Assembly: GCA_964564655.1 (NCBI GenBank)
Contig: CAZMBO010000017.1
Location: 1-29,451, forward strand
Reading direction: 5' to 3'
From: UBA8687 sp964564655
GTDB taxonomy: Bacteria > Nitrospinota > Nitrospinia > Nitrospinales > VA-1
DNA length: 29,451 nt
Shown here: positions 1-6,803 of the stretch, one piece after another
How the letters are laid out: every line of letters starts with the position of its first letter
Position numbering within the stretch: position 1 is the stretch's first letter
Position numbers and translations under genes: made by a program
Notes under the pieces: generated by a model
Databases searched by the model: none
Seen by the model: only the letters and a program-made list of their open reading frames with translations
What the model was told of the DNA's origin: nothing

Positions 1-401
1 ACAACTAGGGAAATAAATGGGAATTCAATTTTGTTTTCGAGAAAAATGGCAAGAAGGTGACCTTCTAAATGATTTACTGCTATCAATGGAATACGAAGCC
101 CATAGGCTATACCTTTGGCAGCATTCATACCAACAAGCAGTGAGCCTATTAGACCAGGCCCCACGGTGACCGCTATTAAATCTATTTCCCTTAATTCAAC
201 CTGTGCGGATATTAAACTTTGTTGGATTACTTTGTGAATTTGATCAATATGTGATCGTCCAGCAAGTTCAGGAACAATACCTCCATATTTGGAGTGAACA
301 CTTGTTTGATCATTTATGATATTTGATAATAGCTTTTTCCCATCCTGCAAAACCGCAGCAGCTGTATCATCACAAGAAGTTTCTAATCCAAGGACAAGCA
401 T
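1..401 (-). CDS. tsaD: tRNA N6-threonylcarbamoyladenosine transferase TsaD, N-terminal part (runs off left edge)
   Basis: TsaD (Gcp/Kae1 family) transfers the threonylcarbamoyl group to A37 of ANN-decoding tRNAs, working with TsaB and TsaE in the cytoplasm. About 133 residues are visible; the family is usually near 340, so the C-terminal two thirds lie beyond the left edge. Family signatures are clear: the opening MLVLGLETSCDDTAAAV (ASKHA phosphate-1 region), YGGIVPELAGRSHI, and VNHLEGHL, which carries the first His of the metal-binding HxxxH (H-L-E-G-H). The ATG at 399..401 begins the conserved LGLETSCDD stretch almost at once, as in family members. It starts 6 bases after the ctpA stop codon, so it is probably the last visible gene of the ftsE-ftsX-envC-ctpA transcript. 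Confidence 0.95.
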   Translation of the reverse strand, partial: MLVLGLETSCDDTAAAVLQDGKKLLSNIINDQTSVHSKYGGIVPELAGRSHIDQIHKVIQQSLISAQVELREIDLIAVTVGPGLIGSLLVGMNAAKGIAYGLRIPLIAVNHLEGHLLAIFLENKIEFPFISLV

Positions 402-407
402 AATTAA

Positions 408-1841
408 CTATTGCAAGTTTATTCTGCTAATCGGATCAGCGGTATTAAGATTCAAGTTATCAAACGTCCTTTTCATAACCTCCCAACCCGACAACAAAGT
501 CACTGCCTGCTGAAGCTGATTGTCTTTCCTTAAGTCTTCTTCCAAACCCTTTATTCTTGCTTCATCTAATTTATTAGTGCTATCGACGTTTAATTTATCA
601 GGATTATTTCCATCCATTCCCTCAATACTACTTTTTCCTTTAAGGTGTTTCTTTAAGTCTTTCTCACGCAAAAAACGGCGTAATCTAATTTTCTCTTCCG
701 ACTCAACTACTTTACCTTCTTTTTTTTGATTCTTATCAAGAGGTTTCATTTCAACCAAAATATCAGGTTTAATTCCATTCTCCTGAATTACCCGGCCACT
801 CGGGGTGTAGTATCTTGCAGTTGTTAATCTTAAAGCCGAACCATCGCTTAAAGGAATAATGGTTTGCACAGATCCCTTGCCAAACGTTGTTGTTCCCAAA
901 ATAATTGCCCTGTTAAGATCTTGCAAGGCTCCAGCAACAATTTCTGACGCACTCGCACTGCCCCCATTAACAAGAATAATCATGGGATAAGAGACACCAG
1001 CAACTTTATCATTACTGGTAAAGCGCATGTTTTGCTCATCAGAACGACCTTTGGTATACACTATAAGGTTTTCTCTGTTTAAAAAACGATCAGTAACCTC
1101 AACAGCCTGATTTAATAAGCCCCCAGGGTTATTTCTAACATCAAGAATTAATTTCGTAATTCCTTTTTGTTTGAGCTCTGCCAAAGCTTTATCCAGATCA
1201 TTACTTGTATTTTTTGAAAAACTTCTGATTTTTATATAACCAATATCGTCTTCATAGAGTTTATTTGTAACACTCCGTACTTTAATAATATCCCGGACTA
1301 TGGTGAATTCCTTGGGTGCTTTAAAGGATTTTCGAAATACTGTAATATTTATTGGTGTGCCAGTTTCTCCTCTTAACCGAGACACGGCATCTTGAAGGGT
1401 CATGTCAAGGGTTGATTCATCCTCAATTTTAATTATTTTATCTCCAGGTTTTATCCCTACCCGAAAAGCCGGAGTATCTTCAATTGGTGATACAACGGTA
1501 AGGACACCATCTCGAATACTGATTTCTATTCCCAATCCTCCAAATTTTCCAGTTGTTTCAACTTGCATTTCTTTATAGGAAGCAGGGGACATGTAATGCG
1601 TATGAGGATCCAGAGATTTAACCATCCCATTAATTGCCCCCTCAATCATCAAATCATTTTTGGTAGGGTCAACATAATTCGATTCAATAAGCGAGAGAAT
1701 CTCCGAAAACACTTTTAACTTGTTATAAGCATTTTTTTTGCTTTTTTCCTCTTCCGCAAACAGGTTTACAGTCAAAAGAAAAATTAAAGCAAAAATAATA
1801 CTGCATATAACGCTTTTTAAATTTTTATTTAACCAGTTCAA
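408..1841 (-). CDS. ctpA: C-terminal processing peptidase CtpA (S41 family, PDZ domain)
   Basis: Periplasmic or membrane-tethered serine protease of the S41 (Prc/Ctp) family, which cuts C-terminal ends of envelope proteins and in several bacteria controls peptidoglycan hydrolases. Using the 488-residue numbering from the upstream ATG (1872..1874), there is a hydrophobic signal/anchor at about 20-40, a PDZ domain at about 105-195 (GLGIEI, then GIKPGDKI), and the Ser/Lys dyad in NGGSASASEI (Ser308) and FGKGSVQTI (Lys333). I place the start at TTG 1839..1841 because a GGAG lies 8 bases upstream and the product then opens as a classic signal peptide (MNWLNKNLKSVI). The ATG 33 bases upstream has no visible ribosome site. 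The C-terminal ~110 residues are charged and of unclear role. It follows the envC-like gene by about 80 bases and precedes tsaD by 6, so it looks co-transcribed with the division genes. Confidence 0.93.
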   Translation of the reverse strand: MNWLNKNLKSVICSIIFALIFLLTVNLFAEEEKSKKNAYNKLKVFSEILSLIESNYVDPTKNDLMIEGAINGMVKSLDPHTHYMSPASYKEMQVETTGKFGGLGIEISIRDGVLTVVSPIEDTPAFRVGIKPGDKIIKIEDESTLDMTLQDAVSRLRGETGTPINITVFRKSFKAPKEFTIVRDIIKVRSVTNKLYEDDIGYIKIRSFSKNTSNDLDKALAELKQKGITKLILDVRNNPGGLLNQAVEVTDRFLNRENLIVYTKGRSDEQNMRFTSNDKVAGVSYPMIILVNGGSASASEIVAGALQDLNRAIILGTTTFGKGSVQTIIPLSDGSALRLTTARYYTPSGRVIQENGIKPDILVEMKPLDKNQKKEGKVVESEEKIRLRRFLREKDLKKHLKGKSSIEGMDGNNPDKLNVDSTNKLDEARIKGLEEDLRKDNQLQQAVTLLSGWEVMKRTFDNLNLNTADPISRINLQ

Positions 1842-1849
1842 AATAAGAT

Positions 1850-1853
1850 CTCC
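1850..1853 (-). promoter_or_regulatory. Shine-Dalgarno GGAG that favours a TTG start for ctpA
   Basis: On the minus strand GGAG sits 8 bases before TTG 1839..1841. The in-frame ATG at 1872..1874 has only AT-rich sequence before it. The TTG start gives a compact signal peptide. The same TTG-plus-strong-SD arrangement is seen for ftsH and the cytochrome b gene in this window. Confidence 0.6.
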
Positions 1854-1923
1854 AAATATTAGTTTTATGTGCATTAAATATTATCAATGAGAAAACCTTC
1901 CCTTTTGGAACCATATTGTTTCA

Positions 1924-3108
1924 TTAGGTGATTTTCCTGAACCAAGGAAGGGGTTGAATGGGTTTACCATTTCTTCTTAATTCAAAATAAAGAACTTCAC
2001 CTTCAATGGAACCCGAGTCACCACTAAGACCTATTATTTCGCCCGTCTTAACAACCTTGTCTACCGAAACTTTTATATCATCAAGATGGCCATATAAAGA
2101 GTGGTATTCATTACCATGACCAACAATCACTAGATTTCCATAACCCTCAAGCTCACCTGCAAACAATATTTTTCCGTCGAAAACAGCTTTAACATGGGTA
2201 CCCTTTGTAGCTTTTACATTAATACCATTATAAACAATATAAGAATCATATTCTTTAACTCTTTTTCTACCAAACTTATTAAGAATTGGCCCATTTAATG
2301 GAAGCTTAAGTCTGCCTTTTTTGTCAGAAATCTCAAGACCCTCACCCGAAACCAGTTTAACAAGCAATTTTTTTATTAGCTTATTTAGATTATCTGATGC
2401 AGCAACTAATTCTTTTCTGGTTTTTATATTAAGACTTTTTTTCTTTTTAATTTTTTTTAAAAACTTTGATTTTATTTTTTTTGTGCGTTCGATTTCCTTT
2501 TTCTTTATTTTTGCTTTTTCCTTCAAATGAATTATTTTTGCACGGGCTTCAAATAACGCTCTTTTGTCCTCTTTGATATGGTCCAATTTATTTTTATACT
2601 CATAGAGCAGCTCAGAGTCTTGCCGAGCAATTAGATTCATATATTTAATTTTTTGCAATAAATCGGTTACATTATTTGAGGAAAATATAATTTTTAATGG
2701 ATACACTGGCCCCTCCTTGTAAATAGATCGAAGGCGAAGCCCTAAAACATTTTTTTGATATTTAAGTTTTTGTTCTGCCTTTTTATATCGTTGTACTAAA
2801 CTTAATATTTTCTTTTGATTAGCTTTAAAGTTTAATTGGTAAATAGTTAATTCCCTCTCCTTTAGCTTTAATTGTGTCCCAATTTTTTGAAGATGTTTCA
2901 ACACAGTCGATTCCTTGGCCCCCTCCATGCTAATGGTCTTCTCTTGTAGGGCTATTTTCTTTTTTAGAGCCTGTAACTCTTTTTGTTCATCATTTATTAA
3001 AGCATCAATTTCTCCTTTTTCCTTATTTCCAGCCCAGGTAGGAAAAACCACAAAGAATTCTGCACAAAAAAGAATAAATAAAAACCAAATTATTAAAATT
3101 TGTTTCAT
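1924..3108 (-). CDS. envC: EnvC-like murein hydrolase activator (coiled coil plus degenerate LytM/M23 domain)
   Basis: Periplasmic coiled-coil protein of the EnvC/NlpD type. EnvC is recruited by FtsEX and activates septal amidases. From the ATG at 3106..3108 the product is 394 residues: a signal peptide (MKQILIIWFLFILF, ending near the TWAG site), a long Lys/Glu-rich coiled coil at about 30-260, and a C-terminal M23 (LytM) domain at about 270-394. The M23 metal ligands are mostly lost: the usual HxGxD is NGINV, and the usual HLHFE is VLYFE, while YGHL keeps one His. This fits a non-catalytic activator rather than an endopeptidase. A longer frame opens at 3171 but would overlap ftsX by 56 bases and put extra residues before the signal peptide, so the 3108 start is preferred. 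It lies 7 bases after the ftsX stop. Confidence 0.92.
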   Translation of the reverse strand: MKQILIIWFLFILFCAEFFVVFPTWAGNKEKGEIDALINDEQKELQALKKKIALQEKTISMEGAKESTVLKHLQKIGTQLKLKERELTIYQLNFKANQKKILSLVQRYKKAEQKLKYQKNVLGLRLRSIYKEGPVYPLKIIFSSNNVTDLLQKIKYMNLIARQDSELLYEYKNKLDHIKEDKRALFEARAKIIHLKEKAKIKKKEIERTKKIKSKFLKKIKKKKSLNIKTRKELVAASDNLNKLIKKLLVKLVSGEGLEISDKKGRLKLPLNGPILNKFGRKRVKEYDSYIVYNGINVKATKGTHVKAVFDGKILFAGELEGYGNLVIVGHGNEYHSLYGHLDDIKVSVDKVVKTGEIIGLSGDSGSIEGEVLYFELRRNGKPIQPLPWFRKIT

Positions 3109-3115
3109 TTTTTGT

Positions 3116-4021
3116 TTACTTATATATGCGCAGAAATTGATAGGTCGATAAATAACTAGCCAATAAGCCAACCAAAAGGCTTAATCCCACTAGCCCAAAT
3201 AGATAGGGTTCAGCTATAAACTCAAATTCCATAGACATTGACTCAATGGCCAATTGAAATTCATCCATCAAATATAAATTTATTCCCTTAATTAGAAAAA
3301 GGGCCAAAATCGAACCTGTCAACCCTTGAAGCATCCCTTCCAGTAAATATGGGATTTTTACAAAGCTCGGAGTTGCTCCAATTAGCAACATCAATTCAAT
3401 TTCATCCTGTCTGGAATAAATGGATAAGCGGATTGTGTTCGAAATTATTAAAATAAGCCCAAAGCATAAAAGACCCCCCATGGCAAAAAGAAATAAACGA
3501 GAAAAAAACATAAATTTTTCAATTTTCGCAATCCATTCTTGGCCATACTCTACTGATTCAATGCCTTTTTTAGCTTTAAGTTGTTCTGAAAGTTCCCTAA
3601 TGTGAACCAAACGATTATCGGCTTCATAAAACTGGATTTTGTAAGAAGCTGGCAAGGGATTAAACTTCATGCCTAATAAAGGTTTTAAATTTTCAGACAA
3701 ATTGGATTGAAATTCTTTCCAAGCTAATTTCTTTGAAACTTTCGTTATAGATTTCACAAACGGAGACTTCGAAATTATATCTTCCAGAACCTTCCTTTCT
3801 GAGGAAGTTATATTGTCATTTAAATAAACTATAAGTTGAACCTCATCATCTAATTTAGAGAGGAGACCATTTAAATTAGAAAACAACATTAAGAATAAAC
3901 CCAAAATAAAAATGGATATAGTTATGGTGGCAACAGAGAGAAAAAAAGTTTGTTTGTTATTTAAAATATTTGAAAGAGTGGTTCTAAATCCACTTATAAA
4001 TGTCTGTATAAAATATCTCAA
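3116..4021 (-). CDS. ftsX: Cell division permease-like protein FtsX
   Basis: Inner-membrane partner of the ATPase FtsE. FtsEX does not clearly transport anything; it passes ATP-driven conformational change to periplasmic activators such as EnvC. The 301-residue product has the family topology: cytoplasmic N-terminus, TM1 at about 28-50, a periplasmic domain at about 55-165, then three helices near 175-198, 222-245 and 270-292. The segment YSRQDEIELMLLIGA between TM2 and TM3 is the typical FtsX cytoplasmic coupling region. The start is TTG (4019..4021), overlapping the ftsE stop codon as TTGA, so the two are translationally coupled. Length and order (ftsE-ftsX-envC) match the family. Confidence 0.95.
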   Translation of the reverse strand: MRYFIQTFISGFRTTLSNILNNKQTFFLSVATITISIFILGLFLMLFSNLNGLLSKLDDEVQLIVYLNDNITSSERKVLEDIISKSPFVKSITKVSKKLAWKEFQSNLSENLKPLLGMKFNPLPASYKIQFYEADNRLVHIRELSEQLKAKKGIESVEYGQEWIAKIEKFMFFSRLFLFAMGGLLCFGLILIISNTIRLSIYSRQDEIELMLLIGATPSFVKIPYLLEGMLQGLTGSILALFLIKGINLYLMDEFQLAIESMSMEFEFIAEPYLFGLVGLSLLVGLLASYLSTYQFLRIYK

Positions 4022-4653
4022 GATTCAACAGCCTTACCCTGACTAAGGTTAATTATTCGGTGTTGCCCCAGTTTTACGATCTCCTGGCTATGTGTTGCAA
4101 ATATTATCGTTGTACCCTTTCTATTCAACTCTTCAAACAATTTTAAAATCTCGATTGAAATATCAGGGTCAAGATTACCCGTTGGCTCATCTGCTAGAAT
4201 AATAGAAGGCTCATTTACCATAGCGCGGGCAATAGCGATTCTTTGTTGTTCTCCTCCTGATAAACATGCAGGATATGTATCCTTTTTGGGGGTCAATCCT
4301 ACATTTTTTAAAGCTTCCCATGTTTTAAATCGAATTGTTTTTCTGTCGCGCCCTATTACCTCTTGAGCAAAAGATACATTTTCAAAAACTGTCTTATTGG
4401 GTAGTAATTTATAGTCTTGAAAAACAACTCCCATAGACCGTCTGAGTGTGTACATATTTTTATGTGTTAATTTTCCAACATTAATACCATGAACAAGAAC
4501 CTGCCCCTTCTCAAAACGCTCCTGGCCAAATAATATTTTCAAGATTGTAGTTTTTCCTGCACCACTGGACCCAGTAAGGAAGACAAATTCTCCTTTGGCT
4601 ATTTCCATAGAAAAACTATCCAAAACTGGATTGGACCCGTCATACATTTTTAC
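4018..4653 (-). CDS. ftsE: Cell division ATP-binding protein FtsE (5' end lost in assembly gap)
   Basis: ABC-type ATPase that pairs with FtsX. 211 residues are visible and only about the first ten seem to be missing, swallowed by the N run. All nucleotide-binding motifs are present: Walker A GSSGAGKTT, Q-loop VFQDYKLLPN, signature LSGGEQQRIAIARA, Walker B IILADEPTGNLD, and the switch His in FATHSQE. GEQQR and ADEPTGNLD are typical of the FtsE/LolD/MacB group, and the ftsX gene overlapping its 3' end settles the identity. A translation read straight through the Ns joins it to an unrelated upstream gene; that apparent fusion is an artefact. Confidence 0.95.
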   Translation of the reverse strand, partial: VKMYDGSNPVLDSFSMEIAKGEFVFLTGSSGAGKTTILKILFGQERFEKGQVLVHGINVGKLTHKNMYTLRRSMGVVFQDYKLLPNKTVFENVSFAQEVIGRDRKTIRFKTWEALKNVGLTPKKDTYPACLSGGEQQRIAIARAMVNEPSIILADEPTGNLDPDISIEILKLFEELNRKGTTIIFATHSQEIVKLGQHRIINLSQGKAVES

Positions 4654-4753
4654 NNNNNNNNNNNNNNNNNNNNNNNNNNNNNNNNNNNNNNNNNNNNNNN
4701 NNNNNNNNNNNNNNNNNNNNNNNNNNNNNNNNNNNNNNNNNNNNNNNNNNNNN
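4654..4753. other. Assembly gap (100 Ns)
   Basis: Exactly 100 consecutive Ns, the conventional filler for a scaffold gap of unknown size. It removes the ftsE start, its ribosome site and any promoter, and the 3' end of the gene upstream. Distances across it should not be trusted. Confidence 0.99.
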
Positions 4754-5160
4754 GTCAAATAACCTTCATTCTCTCCAAAAGACAAAATAGCCTCACTTAA
4801 AAATGCATCCAATTGTATTATGCAATTCTCATGTGTTTTCATTCTTTCGACAAAACGATCGACGCAATGGGAGGTATAAAAAACCTGAGGAGTAGAGAAT
4901 GACTGTTTCAATTTCCCTTTGTCTGTAGATACGGAATGAACCGGCGATACGACAGCACAGAAACCTTGTTTAGAAAAATTTATCAGAAATAAAACATCTT
5001 TTCCAAACTGTTTGCTGACCTTTTTAGTCATTGCATCGATAAACTTTTTCCGCTTTCGAATAGAAATTTTTCCTGCAGAACTAAATTTTTTCTTAAATTC
5101 TAATCTCAGGAAGTTTTCAATTTGAGTTTTTTTATAGTTAAAATAGCGATTTTGAGGCAT
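4754..5160 (-). CDS. Unrecognised protein, N-terminal fragment cut by the assembly gap
   Basis: About 135 residues are readable from ATG 5158..5160 before the Ns begin; the 3' end is missing. I do not recognise a family. The fragment has a very basic N-terminus (FKKKFSSAGKISIRKRKKF), no signal peptide and no membrane segment, so it is probably cytoplasmic. A segment near residues 95-112 reads TSHCVDRFVERMKTH, and an SxHxxxRfxER-like pattern occurs in various poorly characterised small proteins; I draw no function from it. It is transcribed in the same direction as ftsE and may precede it, but the gap size is unknown. A 181-base divergent intergenic stretch separates it from the plus-strand gene at 5342. 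Confidence 0.6.
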
Positions 5161-5341
5161 GGCATATTGCAGTCTTAAGTTTAATACTTATTAAATATAC
5201 AATAGAATAACGGCTATAAAGAAAAGGTTTTTATAACTTATTGAAATTTCTAATAGGACTGGACCCATTTTTAATTATTCGACATTCAAAAATCATACAA
5301 TCCGGTTTAATCCAATTTTTCTGCTGTGTTAAACTAATATT

Positions 5342-6061
5342 ATGAGTACTACTCCCAAAATATTCTTAATGCTTTTAGCGGCAACCTTGATATTTCATAT
5401 CACATTAAATTATATGACAGATAATATTGAAGAATTTGAAACCGTACCACTTCCTCCAAAAGTAATAAAAAAAATCAGCACACAAAACCCAATAATTCAG
5501 ATTAATGCTAAAGTCAAGGATGCTTGGATGCTGGTTCACTTCCCATCCAGGAAAACTTATTCAGTAACAGAGGATGAATTTAAAAAAAATGCCTTTCAAA
5601 ATTTGGATTGGGATTTGGGTTTTAGCCGTACAAAAATTATTACAAATGGCGGTGCAACAAATCCCCTTGGTTTCACAGGTGCTATAAATCTTGGTCCAGT
5701 GGAATTTAACAAAGTTAACAAAGCCCCAAAAAAGGGCTATATAGAAGACGAAATCACCTTCGGAAATCTAATTAATAAAGAATTGTCAGACTGGTACACT
5801 TACCGCACAAGAACCCATAACATTGAATCAAAAAATAATGTCTATTTAATTAAGCTCAACAATAATCGTTTTATGAAAATGCGAATTTTGAATTATTACT
5901 GTGGAAAAAAAGATCAGGACTGCAGAACCATTATGTGCTCAAGGCAGCAAGCAGCCTGCTTAACGGTTGAGTATGTTCTGGCAGAAAATGGAACAGATGT
6001 ATTTGCTATTAATAAAACCGATTCCAATACTTCCTCAACTATTGATTCGCCTATATATTAA
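5342..6061 (+). CDS. Secreted or membrane-anchored protein of unknown function with a C-terminal Cys cluster
   Basis: 239 residues with no recognised domain. The N-terminus (IFLMLLAATLIFHITLNYM) is a single hydrophobic segment, either a signal peptide or an uncleaved anchor, so the rest is probably outside the cytoplasm. Near residues 188-205 there are five cysteines in a short stretch (CGKKDQDC, then MCSRQQAAC), suggesting disulfides or metal binding; there is no CXXCH, so it is not a c-type cytochrome. Its TAA stop is followed with no spacing by the TTG start of the SUMF1-domain lipoprotein, which implies translational coupling and possibly a shared envelope role. Frame length and coupling make it a likely real gene, function unknown. 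Confidence 0.7.
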   Translation: MSTTPKIFLMLLAATLIFHITLNYMTDNIEEFETVPLPPKVIKKISTQNPIIQINAKVKDAWMLVHFPSRKTYSVTEDEFKKNAFQNLDWDLGFSRTKIITNGGATNPLGFTGAINLGPVEFNKVNKAPKKGYIEDEITFGNLINKELSDWYTYRTRTHNIESKNNVYLIKLNNNRFMKMRILNYYCGKKDQDCRTIMCSRQQAACLTVEYVLAENGTDVFAINKTDSNTSSTIDSPIY

Positions 6062-6793
6062 TTGATAAAGTACTTCTCAATTTTATTCCTTGTTTGTGTT
6101 CTGTTTGGATGTAATGAAAACGAACATCCCGAAATGGTTAAAATTCCTGCGGGCGAGTTTAACCTAGGGTTTGATTCCACTTCAGAAATTAAACCATTTA
6201 TGTCCGAAAAAACTGCTGGACTAAATGCCCAACCCAAACAAATTCTTTTCTTAAAAACTTTCTATATTGACCGATATGAAACAACTTATGAAGATTTTTT
6301 AAAATTTAAACCAAAGGCAAAATATTCAATTCATATTCCCAATGAACCTGTGCGCGGAGTCAGTTGGTTTGAAGCTGATTCCTACTGTCTCTCTAAAGGA
6401 AAAAGGTTGCCAACTGAATTTGAGTGGGAAAAAGCCGCACGGGGGTCAGATAGTCGGCATTTTGTTTGGGGTAACGAATTCAAAAAAGAAAATGCAAATT
6501 TTTCAAAAAAAGTGATTTCAATCTACACCAAGAATAAAGACCAAAGCATTTTTGGAGTTTGGGGAATGAACGGAAATGTTTCTGAATGGACCAGTAGTTG
6601 GTACCTGCCCTACCCACTTTCATCTCACAAGGACGAAAATTATGAACAGAAATTGAAAGTTACTAGGGGAGGTTCATATTCAAAAAGAGATCATGGCTTT
6701 ATGAAAGAATTTGTAATGATACCTTTTAGAAATATTTCGCCTCTAAACGCAAGGTTCTGGGATACAGGGTTTCGATGCGCTTTATCTGAATGA
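6062..6793 (+). CDS. SUMF1/FGE-domain lipoprotein
   Basis: 243-residue lipoprotein: the N-terminus ends in a lipobox (VLFGC, Cys17), and the rest is a formylglycine-generating-enzyme (SUMF1) fold. Family landmarks in order: MVKIPAGEF, FYIDRYETTYEDF, PVRGVSWFEADSYC, KRLPTEFEWEKAARG, FGVWGMNGNVSEWT, TRGGSY and the closing GFRCALSE. The catalytic Cys pair that real FGEs carry after RGGSY is absent; the corresponding stretch is SYSKRDHGFMKEFVMIPFRN. So it probably does not convert sulfatase Cys to formylglycine and is better seen as a SUMF1-fold envelope protein. The start is TTG 6062..6064, directly after the upstream stop. No later ATG would keep the lipoprotein signal. It ends 10 bases before the convergent RNase gene. 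Confidence 0.85.
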   Translation: MIKYFSILFLVCVLFGCNENEHPEMVKIPAGEFNLGFDSTSEIKPFMSEKTAGLNAQPKQILFLKTFYIDRYETTYEDFLKFKPKAKYSIHIPNEPVRGVSWFEADSYCLSKGKRLPTEFEWEKAARGSDSRHFVWGNEFKKENANFSKKVISIYTKNKDQSIFGVWGMNGNVSEWTSSWYLPYPLSSHKDENYEQKLKVTRGGSYSKRDHGFMKEFVMIPFRNISPLNARFWDTGFRCALSE

Positions 6794-6803
6794 ATAAATT
6801 CTC

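Noticed and set aside
3109..3171. Longer N-terminus of the EnvC-like protein
   Set aside because: It would overlap ftsX and place about 21 extra residues before a clear signal peptide; ATG 3106..3108 explains the sequence better.
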